DNA from: Siderastrea siderea
Lineage: Eukaryota > Cnidaria > Anthozoa > Scleractinia > Rhizangiidae
Direction: 5' to 3'
Assembly: GCA_964030785.1 (NCBI GenBank)
Contig: OZ034972.1
Span: forward strand, 53,663,038-53,727,037
DNA: 64,000 nucleotides
Below, piece after piece: positions 25,372-38,800 of the stretch (position 1 is its first letter; every line of letters starts with the position of its first letter). Both the position numbers and the translations under genes were made by a program. The notes below the pieces were generated by a model. It did no database searches and had not been told where the DNA came from. It worked only from the letters and a program-made list of their open reading frames with translations.

Positions 25372-25620
25372 CCCGGGGGGGGGGGGGGCGACTCACATAT
25401 GGAAATGACTGGAGATTGACGCTAAAGATTGACGTCGTTTGGTTTTTTCATATAGATATTTCTTTACGCACACCCTAAGCGACACCTGAATGGGTAAAAA
25501 TATTGGCTTTCCTTCCTAAAAACCGTAAGCGAGACCAAAATCTGCAATTTACAACCCTAAGCGAGACGACGAGCATCCCCGTCACTTTCATATGGGAGTC
25601 CCCCCCCCCCCCCACTCGGG
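25372..25620. mobile_element. Small element ending in G14/C14 inverted repeats
   Basis: The left end is CCC plus 14 G (375-388), then GACTCACATATGGAAATGAC. The right end is the inverted counterpart, GTCACTTTCATATGGGAGTC, with 14 C (600-613) and CTCGGG. Inside are repeated 'cctaagcgaga' motifs. It is a 249-bp MITE-like unit. A relative of one end may lie near 0.69 kb. Confidence 0.7.
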
Positions 25621-27162
25621 ATCCGCAGGCGGTAAACTTACTCCCAGTTATGCTTTGGCAGTATCAGCGAGAAGTTTGGCTGTTGGAGATTCTGAAATTT
25701 ATGCGTTACTGTTGAATAATGGTTAAAGACATTCTATTGAAGCTTTATTGGTTACATATTCAGATTGTTCTTCATTTATCTCGCCGTGGCGCATCACTAA
25801 ATTGCAAAACCATTGTTTTTAGGGCTTTCCAAGGCTGAAATATAGCGTTGCTCGAAGCATGTAAAAGATCCGATAGAAAAGAAGGTTATCTGATCTTAAA
25901 TAAGGCAGTTAAACTCGGGTTAAACGTGATTCACTCGTGGTTTTGACCTGATTGAAGACAGCTTTCCACGAAGGCGCGAGAAAAGAAATAATTAAGCTTA
26001 TATTAATAAAAGTGCTTCGAACCTGTATTTACACCTCGCTGCATTATTGTGGTGAAGCGATTATCCTGCACAAGTTAAATATTTTCCCCGTCCTTATTCA
26101 CATTCATGCATAAACTGAAGAAAAATTTGACTTACGGAGTGGAAAACAGCTGATTGCATGAAATTCTTCTTGCACTTGTCGGCTAGAGAACAAAGCAATT
26201 CTCCATTTTCAAAGCTTTAAAAGCCTTAATAAGATTCTGCGTTATTCCCAATGACCACTATTCTGAGCCAGATTAATTTTACACCAGAAAACACTAAAAT
26301 AACGGGCTTTTTTACTTGAACAAAAAACAACAGCTAAACTTGTTGTTTCCTCAGCGGTCCGCATGTTGCATTCATTCTTCTCGTCAATAATTCTCAAGTG
26401 TTTATTAGTGTTATTGACTTCGTTTATGACCCACAGAGAAACGCCTTCCAATTCTTCCAATTCTTTATTATTCAAGCTCAGAAGGAATTCATATTGAACA
26501 TCGACATTAAATCCACAAATTCCGACCTGAAACTGAAGTATTATAATTCGGTTCCAGTTCATAATTCTTCAGTTTCAAGACAAACTACTGCTCGTTTACT
26601 CAAGCATTTTGCTATAAATACAAAAATTGAAGCAAGACAATGTTTCGATATCGCTGACAACATTATCAAGACTGAAATAGTAATAAAGTGAAAAATTGAC
26701 AAGAATAAGAATACCGCGAATCTGAATCCGTAAGCCTGTGTAAGCTTTAAATCAGTTCGGTCCTAACAATGGATTACGCGCGGATCTACTGATAGCACGA
26801 CGGCAAAATTGTTGTTGTTGGTAGCAATCAGTGTTCGTTGAGTGGTAGTTTTGTTTCCCCATCCATTCCATGCTTAAGATATTTCAGAGACCACTCGTCC
26901 AGTCGACTTGTGGACTCATTTTAATACTGGCTCTTACCTGTGCGGCCCGTCACAAACAAAATAGATCTAGATGTCACCCAACTCTAATAGCGAGCACGTA
27001 GTTTGTCCTGATAAATATTTTAAAACAGTCTGCTTTTTTCCAAGTTGAGAGCTATCCGTTTTTCGAAGTAACAATAAACTGGCCTTCAACTTAAATAGTT
27101 AATTAAACAGACTTCTTCAAATATTTCACTCGAGGTGACCGAGACCTCGAGGACCCTCGGGG
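25621..27162. other. Intergenic; nothing recognised
   Basis: Unique-looking AT-rich sequence. Short frames on both strands near 26.2-26.7 kb have no recognisable domain and no supporting splice structure. Confidence 0.5.
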
Positions 27163-27240
27163 ATTCAGGTCGTAGATACGTGGTGTAACTATCATATAGT
27201 GGTTTGACTTAATCCAATATAGGCATAAACATAGGAAGCA

Positions 27241-30200
27241 ATATACATAGCTATACACAGACATACACAGCCATACATGGCTATACATGGCTATACATGG
27301 CTATACATGGCTATACACAGACGTACATAGACATATATAGCTATACACAGCTATACACAGCTATACATAGCTATACATGGCTATACACAGCTATACATGG
27401 CTATACATGGCTATACACAGCTATACATGGCTATACACAGATATACATAGCTATACACAGCTATACACAGCTATACACAGCTATACACAGCTATACACAG
27501 CTATACATAGCTATACATGGCTATACACAGCTATACATGGCTATACACAGATATACATAGCCATACATAGCTATACACAGCTATACACAGCTATACATGG
27601 CTATACACAGCTATACATGGCTATACATCGCTATACATGGCTATACACAGCCATACATGGCTATACATGGCTCTACATAGCCATACATAGCTATACACAG
27701 CTATACACAGCTATACATGGCTATACACAGCTATACATGGCTATACACAGATATACATAGCCATACATAGCTATACACAGCTATACACAGCTATACATGG
27801 CTATACACAGCTATACATGGCTATACACAGCTATACATGGCTATACATGGCTATACATGGCTATACACAGCCATACATGGCTATACATGGCTCTACATAG
27901 CCATATATAGCTATACACAGCTATACACAGCTATACATGGCTATACACAGCTATACATGGCTATACACAGCTATACATGGCTATACACAGCTATACATGG
28001 CTATACACAGATATACATAGCCATACATAGCTATACACAGCTATACACAGCTATACATGGCTATACACAGCTATACATGGCTATACATGGCTATACATGG
28101 CTATACACAGCCATACATGGCTATACATGGCTCTACATAGCCATACATAGCTATACACAGCTATACACAGCTATACATAGCTATAAATGGCTTTACACAG
28201 CTATACATGGCTATACATGGCTCTACATGGCTATACATGGCTATACACAGCCATACATGGCTATACATGGCTCTACATAGCCATACATAGCTATACACAG
28301 CTATACACAGCTATACATGGCTATACACAGCTATACATGGCTATACATGGCTATACACAGCTATACACGGCTATACATGGCTATACACAGCTATACATGG
28401 CTATACATGGCTATACATGGATATACACAGCTATACATGGCTATACACAGATATACATAGCCATACATAGCTATACACAGCTATACACAGCTATACATGG
28501 CTATAAACAGCTATACATGGCTATACACAGCTATACATGGCTATACATGACTATACACAGCTATACATGGCTATACACAGCTATACATGGATATACATGG
28601 CTATACATGGCTATACACAGCCATACATGGCTATACATGGCTCTACATAGCCATACATAGCTATACACAGCTATACACAGCTATACATGGCTATACACAG
28701 CTATACATGGCTATACATGGCTATACATGGCTATACACAGCTATACATGGCTATACACAGATATACATAGCCATACATATCTATACACAGCTATACACAG
28801 CTATACATGGCTATACACAGCTATACATGGCTATACATGGCTATACATGGCTATACACAGCCATACATGGCTATATATGGCTCTACATAGCCATACATAG
28901 CTATACACAGCTATACACAGCTATACATAGCTATACATGGCTATACACAGCTATACATGGCTATACATGGCTATACATGGCTATAGACGGCTATACACAG
29001 CCATACATGGCTATACATGGCTCTACATAGCCATACATAGCTATACACAGCTATACACAGCTATACATGGCTATACACAGCTATACATGGCTATACATGG
29101 CTATACACAGCTATACACGGCTATACATGGCTATACACAGCTATACATGGCTATACATGGCTATACATGGCTATACACAGCTATACATGGCTATACACAG
29201 ATATACATAGCCATACATAGCTATACACAGCTATACAGAGCTATACATGGCTATACACAGCTATACATGGCTATACACAGCTATACATGGATATACATGG
29301 CTATACACAGCCATACATGGCTATACATGGCTCTACATAGCCATACATAGCTATACACAGCTATACACAGCTATACATGGATATACACAGCTATACATGG
29401 CTATACATGGCTATACATGGCTATACACAGCTATACATGGCTATACACAGATATACACAGCCATACATAGCTATACACAGCTATACACAGCTATACATGG
29501 CTATACACAGCTATACATGGCTATACATGGCTATACATCTCTATACACAGCCATACATGGCTATACATGGCTCTACATAGCCATACATAGCTATACACAG
29601 CTATACACAGCTATACATAGCTATACACAGCTATACACAGCTATACATAGCTATACATGGCTATACACAGCTATACATGGCTATACACAGATATACATAG
29701 CCATACATAGCTATACACAGCTATAAACAGCTATACATGGCTATACACAGCTATACATGGCTATACATGGCTATACACAGCCATACATGGCTATACATGG
29801 CTCTACATAGCCATGCATATCTATACACAGCTATACACAGCTACACATGGCTATACACAGCTATACATGGCTATACATGGCTATACACAGCTATACATGG
29901 CTATACACAGATATACATAGCCATACATAGCTATACACAGCTATACACAGCTATACATGGCTATACACAGCTATACATGGCTATACATGGCTATACATGG
30001 CTATACACAGCCATACATGGCTATACATGGCTGTACATAGCCATACATAGCTATACACAGCTATACACAGCTATGCATAGCTATACACAGCTATACACAG
30101 CTATACATAGCTATACATGGCTATACACAGCTATACATGGCTATACACAAATATACATAGCCATACATAGCTATACATAGCTATACACAGCTATACATGG

Positions 30201-32658
30201 CTATACACAGCTATACATGGCTATACATGGCTATACACAGCCATACATGGCTATACATGGCTCTACATAGCCATACACAGCTATACACAGCTATACATGG
30301 CTATACACAGCTATACATGGCTATACATGGCTATACATAGCTATACACAGCCATACATGGCTATACATGGCTGTACATAACTATACACAGCTATACACAG
30401 CTATACATGGCTATACACAGATATACATAGCCATACATAGCTAAACACAGCTATACAAAGCTATACATAGCTATACATGGCTATACACAGCCATACATGG
30501 CTATACATTGCTGTACATAACTATACACAGCTATACACAGCTATACATGGCTATACACAGATAAACATAGCCATACATAGCTATATACAGCTATACACAG
30601 CTATACATGGCTATACACAGCTATACATGGCTATACATGGCTATACATGGGTATACATGGATATACATGGGTATACATTGAGATACACAGCTATACACAG
30701 CTATACATGGCTATACATGGCTATACATGGCTCTACATAACTATACACAGCTATACACAGCTATACATGGCTATACACAGATATACATAGCCATTCATAG
30801 CTATACACAGCTATACACAGCTATACATGGCTATACACAGATATACATAGCCATACATAGCTATACACAGCTATACACAGCTATACATGGCTATACACAG
30901 CTATACATGGCTATACGTGGCTATACATGCTATACACAGCCATACATGGCTATACATGGCTGTACATAACTATACACAGCTATACACAGCTATACATGGC
31001 TATACACAGATATACATAGCCATACATAGCTATACACAGCTATACACAGCTATACATGGCTATACACAGCTATACATGGCTATACATGGCTATACATGGC
31101 TATACACAGCCATACATGGCTATACATGGCTGTACATAACTATACACAGCTATACATGGCTATACACAGCTATACATGGCTATACACAGATATACATAGC
31201 CATACATAGCTATACACAGCTATACATAGCTATACATGGCTATACACAGCTATACATGGCTATACATGGCTATACGTAGCTTAAATGATTATACACAGCT
31301 ATAGACAGCTATACATGGCTATACACAGATATACATAGCCATACATAGCTAAACACAGCTATACATGGCTATACACAGCTATACATGGCTATAAACTGCT
31401 ATACACAGCCATACATGGCTATACACAGATATACATAGCTATACATAGCTATACATAGCTATACATGGCTATACACAGATATACATAGCCATGCATAGCT
31501 ATACACAGCTATACATAGCTATACATGGCTATACACAGCTATACACAGCTATACATGGCTATACATGGGTATACATGGCTATACATGACTATACATGGCT
31601 ATACACAGCTATACATAGCTATACATGGCTATACACAGTTATACATAGACACACATAGCTGTACACAGCTATACATAGCTATACATGGCTATAAACAGCT
31701 ATACATGGCTATACACAGCCATACACAGATATACATGGCTATACACAGATATTACATAGCCATACATAGCTATACACAGCTATACACAGCTACACATGGC
31801 TATACACAGCTATACATGGCTATACATGGCTATACATGGACATACATGACTATACACAGCTATACACAGCTATACATGGCTATACGCAGATATACACGGC
31901 TATACATGGCTATACATGGCTATACATGGGCATGCATGGCTGTATACAGTCATACACAGCTATACATGGCTATACATGGCTATACATACCCATATATAGC
32001 TAAACACAGCTATACACAGCTATACATGGTTATACACAGATATACATAGCCATACATAACAATACACAGCTATACATAGCTATACATGGCAAAACAGCTA
32101 TACATAGCTATACATAGCTATACACAGCTATACATGGCTATTCACAGCCTACATAGCCATACACAGCTATACATGGCTGTACGTGGATATACACAGCTAT
32201 ACATGGCTATACACAGCTATACATGATTATACACAGCTATACATTGCCATACATAGCCATACACAGCTATACATGGCTGTACATGGATATACACAGCTAG
32301 ACATGGCTATACACAGCTCTACATGGCCATACATAGCTATAGACAGCTATACATGGTCGTACGTGACTATACACAGCTATACATAGCTATACACAGCTAT
32401 ACATGACTATACACACTATACACCTCGCTATATACAGCTATACATAGCTATACACAGATATACATGGCTATACACAGCTATACATGGCTATACACAGACA
32501 TACATAGCTATAAACAGCTGTACATGGCTATACAGAGGTATACTTAGCTGTACACATCCATACATGGCTATACACAGCTATTAACAGCTATACATGGATA
32601 TAGACAGCCATACGTGGCTATACCCAGCTATAAATGGCTATACACAGCTATACACTGC
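27241..32658 (+). repeat. Left satellite arm: 10-bp tandem repeat, ~540 monomers
   Basis: Consensus monomers are CTATACACAG and CTATACATGG, with variants CTATACATAG, ATATACACAG/ATATACATAG, CCATACATAG and CTCTACATAG. From 27241 to about 30929 (~369 monomers) the 10-base register never slips; variation is by substitution only. A single-base deletion occurs near 30929, and indels become frequent after 31.27 kb, so the inner end is more decayed. Marker monomers such as CTCTACATAG recur at about 140 and 220-240 bases, showing a higher-order repeat of about 24 monomers. The plus strand reads as a decapeptide repeat in all three frames because 30 nt equals three monomers. Confidence 0.97.
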
Positions 32659-33971
32659 GTTTGTTTTCCCTATCCCTTCTCTTGAAATCTGCTGTTCTTT
32701 GTAATAATTTATTTATTGTTTGCGGTCTTTCCATCAGGGACCGCGCGAGGGGTGGGCTGAGGGGGCTTTTACCCCCTTTCCCTTTTTTGGTGCCATTAAA
32801 ACATAAATGAAAAAGTTGGACAATTTCTTTGTTTCAGAGTTAATCAGTTTTCGGTTTACCAGTTAAATATAATTTTTAATTTAGACCAAACAGGAACTGA
32901 ATACTATAACTCCGTGTTGAAATCGCCTTTCCTTCATTTGGCTTGATTATTTGAAATTCTCACGCGCTCTTGGGGAATCTCGAAGAGTCTGGACCTGTTC
33001 AGACTTTTTCAAGTCACTTGAATCGATGGAAGTTGAAACTGTCGCTCTCGCTCTTGTCGGTCCATTAACTCTGCGCGTACTGTCATCGACTCTTTCCTGT
33101 TGTTGAAGAGTTTGAACTTTAGTTGACTTTTGTTCTTGTGTTGTCCGGGCATTATACATTAGGACCGTTACTTTATCAAGCTAATCTACAAATGTAAACG
33201 TTTCGTCTAGGATATATAGTTGCCAAAAGATGTCATTTCCTCAGTTCTATCGATAAGAAATAAGGCGTTCAGTCCTTAATTAGGCCGCTACGGACTGACT
33301 TTGGTAGAAATGTACGTTTCATGATACTAAACTCAGTAGTGATTTAATATTCTACAGGTCTGCTTGTACAAGTTTTTTTTTAAGGGAAATGTTTTCATGG
33401 TTGAGATCTTTAAAAATGCGAATACGATAAGGTTCATAGCTTGCCGGTTTCATCTTTCGAGTAGAGCCGACCAAAGAACCTGTCAAGGAGCATTATTTTG
33501 GGACTGTTTTAACTGACAACTTTTATCACACTTGGCTGCTCCAGATACATTGCTAATTACTTGAAAAGAGAAAGTTTTTGCGTGAGATTTCCCCCCACCT
33601 GCTTTACACGAGCGATCACCAATTAGCCCCCTCAGACTCTAAAATAGGCCGCACGGTCCCTGTCTATTTAGTTGCCCCAGTTAACCGGTTTGAAACAACT
33701 TTTTTGGACAGTGCTCGCTCAGAAAATTAATCTAGAATCATGTAGTGACAACGGGTCACCGCTTGTTATTTTGTGTTAGCTCAGTCAGCTTTTAAGCAAT
33801 TATTAGTCAGGATATCCAGAATAATGAAGGCTTTAAAATTCTAAGTAAAACATCTGTAAGTTTCTCTGATCCCTAGCACAAACTAAAATTTCAGCACATT
33901 CTTCACAGACAGTGCATGTACCACCCTCATTTCGTTCGCTTCCACACTCACAGCTATACATAGCTATACAG

Positions 33972-34812
33972 GGGTAAAAAGGTACAACTCAGGGTAGTAT
34001 TAGTGGCCCATACCTTTTCAACTTATTCCTGAATGACTTGGAAATAGTTGGACACGAAGAGATATCTTTATTTAAATATGCAGATGATTCTACAATCTTA
34101 GTTACGATCTCTAGAGATTTACCTGATGTATCGGGCATTGCATTGATTAAATTTATGGATTGGACTCACGCAAATAGTGTGCACTGTAATACTAGTAAAT
34201 GCAATTACTCTTGCATAAGAAAGGCAACCCTACAGCCTATCCAATGTTATACAGTATAACCAGGAGCCCATTATGATATTATGCAGTATAGTTGTATCTC
34301 TATACTGGGAGTAACAATACAAAGTAATTGTTAGTTTAGCTTGCATGTTAAGGCAAAGCTTCATGAAGCCAGCAAATGTTTATTTATAATTACAGGCCTG
34401 TGTAAGGAAGGATACACACAGGGCGAATTAGATCAGCGTTTTTAATGCGATTGTGCCCCCTAAAATACTGTATGGCCTTTCAGTTTTTGCAGCTAGTGCT
34501 TCTGACCTCACCGCTGTGCAAAGCTTTTTAAAAAGATGCCACAAGCATCTTTGAGCTCTTGGAAAGTAGTAACCGCCGCCTTTTTGACAAACTTTAACGT
34601 ACTGACCATCCGTCACATAGTCTGCTTCCTAGGTATAAAGATTCATTGGAGCGCCGTAGAAATAGATCCAGTATAAGACCTTCCTATAAGTACAGAACGT
34701 TTTACAATGTAAAGATAGCTTTTTTAATAGATTAACATCTGATACCTATTTTCATCCGATGAATAAATACATTGTTATTACTATTATTATTATTATGATG
34801 ATGATGATGATG
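33972..34812 (+). pseudogene. Decayed non-LTR reverse transcriptase fragment
   Basis: From about 33980 the frame reads T-Q-G-S-I-S-G-P-Y-L-F-N, then ND-L-E, then K-Y-A-D-D-S-T-I-L. These are the conserved Q-G-S...G-P-L-L-F and YADD motifs of LINE reverse transcriptases. After stops and frameshifts, about 34440-34550 reads P-K-I-L-Y-G-L-S-V-F and F-L-K-R-C-H-K, a typical C-terminal LINE segment. The 3' end is AATAAATAC plus (ATT)n and (GAT)n tails. It is flanked on both sides by satellite monomers. Confidence 0.85.
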
Positions 34813-34870
34813 CAATTATACACAGCTGCATATGGCCATACACAGCTATACATAGCTATACACAGCTATA

Positions 34871-34901
34871 CCAGGAGCCCACAACCCTTGTGGGCTCCTG
34901 G
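34871..34901. repeat. Perfect 14-bp-stem hairpin inside satellite remnant
   Basis: CCAGGAGCCCACAA and its exact reverse complement are separated by CCC. The hairpin lies between two CTATA satellite pieces (CTATA on both sides), as if inserted into a monomer. CCAGGAGCCCA also occurs near 34260 in the LINE remnant. Confidence 0.85.
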
Positions 34902-35201
34902 CTATACATAGCTGCAGCCTTGCGCAAACTCCTTAGCTGGCCACATATCAAACGCGTCGCCCTCTTTTGATCAGACTTCCACATAGGGCAGGCATGCATA
35001 GGTGCCTTGAAGGCTGTTGAAAACCAGGAGCACCTGTCGGTTGAATGTAGAGTCCCGGTGGCTTTTTCCTTGCCTAGTTCCTGTGTGGCTTTTTACCAGG
35101 CCTTCACGGTCAATCCATTTAAGTGACGCGAAACGGTTTTTCCGCGACGAGATATAGAGGCCTAGGAACTATGCAAGCTTTTTCCCACAAGAATTCGAAT
35201 T

Positions 35202-35336
35202 GCTAGGAGCCGTGTGTAATATTTGTAAAAACAAACTCCTCTAGTTAAAAAAGAGGGGGTCTTCGTTTTCGTAATTACGAAAACCCCTCTCTTTTAACTA
35301 GAGGAGTTTGTTATTACAGTACACACGGCTCCTAGC
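35202..35336. mobile_element. 135-bp palindromic MITE-like element
   Basis: GCTAGGAGCCGTGTG at the left is repeated inverted as CACACGGCTCCTAGC at the right. Complementarity continues through AACAAACTCCTCTAGTTAAAA to the centre at GTAATTAC. Arms differ by a few small indels. No target duplication was found. Confidence 0.8.
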
Positions 35337-35838
35337 GTACTTCTGTGTTTTTACCACATTTTGAAGTCATCTGTGTGTTCATTATCAGAGTACACACGCA
35401 CGTCCAAATGGAATCCATTCGTTCAATAATAGTCCGAGTCCGAGTCATTTTGGTACACTGTCAAGCAGTTGCAACACTTTGTACCAATTCTGTGACTAAT
35501 AATGGTTTTCTGCAATTTGTGCACGTCACTGACTTCACCTGTCTTCGTTAAAATTAGTGGTTCGAACTCAGAGTAACAAATGTATGGTGATGGTATGTAC
35601 ATACGTCAGTCAAACTTTTATTAACCAAATGAGGACACCTAAAAAGTTCAAAACGCGGACCCATGAAATTACTTTTTTTATGATTGATATGGTGACATGA
35701 CACAAAGAAGCAGCAAAATACAACTTTATTAACCAATAACAACAACAAAAACAACTGAAGTCTGATGTAGAAGAAACGTACGGTGGATTTGCTTATCGTT
35801 TTTGCCTGTGATTTGTTAACCTCGATAGCACTCACCAT

Positions 35839-38800
35839 GTATAGCCATGTATAGCTGTGTATATCCATATATGACTTTGTATAGCCATATATAGCTGTGT
35901 GTAGCCATATATAGCTGTATACAGATATGTATAGCTGTGTCAGTATAGCCGTGTATACCTGTGTATAGCTGTGTATAGCCATGTATAGCCATGTATAGCC
36001 ATGTTTAGCTGTGTATAACCATATATAGCTGTGTATAGCTGTGTATAGCTATGTATGGCTATGTATATCTGTGTATAGCCATGTATAGCTGTGTATAGCT
36101 GTGTATAGCCATGTACAGCCATGTATAGCCATGTATAGCCATGTATAGCTGTGTATAGCCAGGTGTATAGCTGTGTATAGCTATGTATGGCTATGTATAT
36201 CTGTGTATAGCCATGTATAGCCATGTATAGCTGTGTATAGCCAGGTGTATAGCTGTGTATAGCTATGTATGGCTATGTATATCTGTGTATAGCCGTGTAT
36301 AGCTGTGTATAGCCATGTATAGCTATGTAAAGCTGTGTATAGCTGTGTATAGCTATGTATGTCTATGTATATCTGTGTATAGCCATGTATAGCTGTGTAT
36401 AGCCATGTATAGCTTTGTATAGGCATGTATAGCTGTGTATAGCTATGTACGACTGTGTATAGCTATGTATAGCTGTGTATAGCCATGTATGGCGGTGTAT
36501 AGTTATGTAAAGCTGTGTATACCCATGTATAGCTGTGTATAGTCGTGTATGGCTGTGTGTTGCTGTGTATAGCTGTGTATAGTTATGTATAGCTGTGTAT
36601 ACCCATATATAGCTGTGTATAGTCGTGTATGGCTGTGTATTGCTGTGTATAGCTGTGTATAGCTGTGTATAGTTATGTATAGCTGAGTATAGCTATGTAT
36701 GGCTATGTATATCTGTGTATAGTCATGTATACCTGTGTATAGCTGTGTATAGCTATGTATGGCTATGTATATCTGTGTATAGGCATGTATAGCTGTGTAT
36801 AGCTGTGTATAGCCATGTACAGCCATGTATAGCCATGTATAGCCATGTATAGCCATGTATAGCTGTGTATAGCCATGTATAGCTATGTATAGCTGTGTAT
36901 AGCTATGTATGGCTATGTATAGCTGTGTATAGCCATGTATAGCTGTGTATAGCTATGTATGTCTATGTATAGCTGTGTATAGTCATGTATAACCATGTGT
37001 TGCCATGTATAGCTGTGTATAGCCATGTATAGCTATGTATAGCTGTGTATAGCTATGTATGGCTATGTATATCTGTGTATAGCCATGTATAGCTGTGTAT
37101 AGATGTGTATAGCTATGTATGTCTATGTATAACTGTGTATAGCCATGTATAGCCATGTATAGCTGTGTATAGCCATGTATAGCTGTGTTTAGCCATGTAT
37201 AGCTGTGTATAGCTGTGTATAGCTATGTATGGCTATGTATATCTGTGTATAGCCATGTATAGCTGTGTATAGATGTGTATAGCCATGTATAGCTGTGTAT
37301 AGTCATGTATAGCTGTGTATAGCCATGTATAGCTATGTATAGCTATGTATAGCTATGTATAGTTATGTATAGCTGTGTATAGCTGTCTATAGCCATGTAT
37401 AGCTGTGTATAGTCATGTATAGCTGTGTATTGCTGTGTATAGCTGTGTATAGCTGTGTATAGTTATGTATATCTGTGTATTGCCGTGTATAGCTGTGTAT
37501 AGCTGTGTACAGTTATGTATAGCTGTGTATTGCCATGTATAGCTGTGTATAGCCATGTATAGCTATGTAAAGCTGAGTATAGCTATGTATGGCTATGTAT
37601 ATCTGTGTATAACCATGTATAGCTGTGTATAGTTGTGCATAGCTATGTAAGGCTATGTATATCTGTGTATAGCCATGTATGGCTGTGTATAGCTGTGTAT
37701 AGCCATGTACAGCCATGTATAGCCATGTATAGCCATGTATATCTGTGTATAGCCATGTATAATTATGTATAGCTGTGTATAGCTATGTATGGCTATGTAT
37801 ATCTGTGTATAGCAGTGTATAGCTGTGTATAGTTGTGTATAGCTATGTATGTCTATGTATAGCTGTGTATAGCCATGTATAGCCGTGTACAGCCATGTAT
37901 AGCCATGTTTAGCTGTGTATAGCCATGTATAGCTGTGTATAGCTGTGTATAGCTATGTATGGCTATGTATATCTGTGTATAGCCATGTATAGCTGTGTAT
38001 AGTCATGTATAGCTGTGTATAGTCATGTATAGCTGTGTATAGCCATGTATAGCTGTGTATAGCTGTATATAGCTATGTATAGTTATGTATAGCTGTGTAT
38101 AGCTGTGTATAGCCATGTATAGCTGTGTATAGTCATGTATAGCTGTGTATTGCTGTGTATAGCTGTGTATTGCTGTGTATTGCTGTGTATAGCTATGTAT
38201 AGCTGTGTATTGCCATGTATAGCTGTGTATAGCCATATATAGCCATGTACAGCCATGTATAGCCATGTATAGCCATGTATAGCTGTGTATAGCCATGTAT
38301 AGCTATGTATAGCTGTGTATAGCTATGTATGGCTATGTATATCTGTGTATAGCCATGTATAGCTGTGTATAGTTGTGTATAGATATGTATGTCTATGTAT
38401 AACTGTGTATAGGCATGTATAGGCATGTATAGCCATGTATAGCCGTGTATAGCCATGTATAGCCATGTATAGCCATGTTTAGCTGTGTATAGCCATGTAT
38501 AGCTATGTATAGCTGTGTATAGCTATGTATGGCTATGTATATCTGTGTATAGCCATGTATAGCTGTGTATAGCTGTGTATAGCCATGTATAGCTGTGTAT
38601 AGTCATGTATAGCTGTGTATAGATGTGTATAGCTGTGTATAGCTGTGTATAGCTATGTCTAGTTATGTATAGCTGTGTATAGCTGTGTATAGCCATGTAT
38701 AGCTGTGTGTAGTCATGTATAGCTGTGTATTGCTGTGTATTGTTGTGTATAGCTGTGTATAGCTGTATATAGCTGTGTATAGTTATGTATAGCTGTGTAT

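Larger units (their letters stand above)
32659..35838. other. Centre of the foldback element
   Basis: About 3.2 kb without an intact gene. It holds a decayed LINE (33972-34812), isolated satellite monomers beside it (33949-33971, 34813-34870, 34902-34912) in left-arm orientation, a 14-bp-stem hairpin (34871-34901) and a 135-bp palindrome (35202-35336). The stretches 32.66-33.95 and 35.34-35.83 kb show nothing recognisable. Confidence 0.6.

Noticed and set aside
26113..26170. A minus-strand ATG followed by a GTAAGT donor, considered as the first exon of STK16
   Set aside because: Its phase does not fit the next exon, while an in-frame ATG at 24410 gives the conserved M-G-H...C-x-C start directly.
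26242..26691. Overlapping ~100-codon frames on both strands
   Set aside because: No recognisable motif, no splice sites and AT-rich composition like the surrounding intergenic DNA.
27297..32386. Many 67-174-codon frames on the plus strand of the left satellite, and equivalents on the minus strand of the right arm
   Set aside because: They are by-products of a 10-bp repeat lacking stops in one orientation. There is no splice structure, composition change or start context suggesting a real gene.
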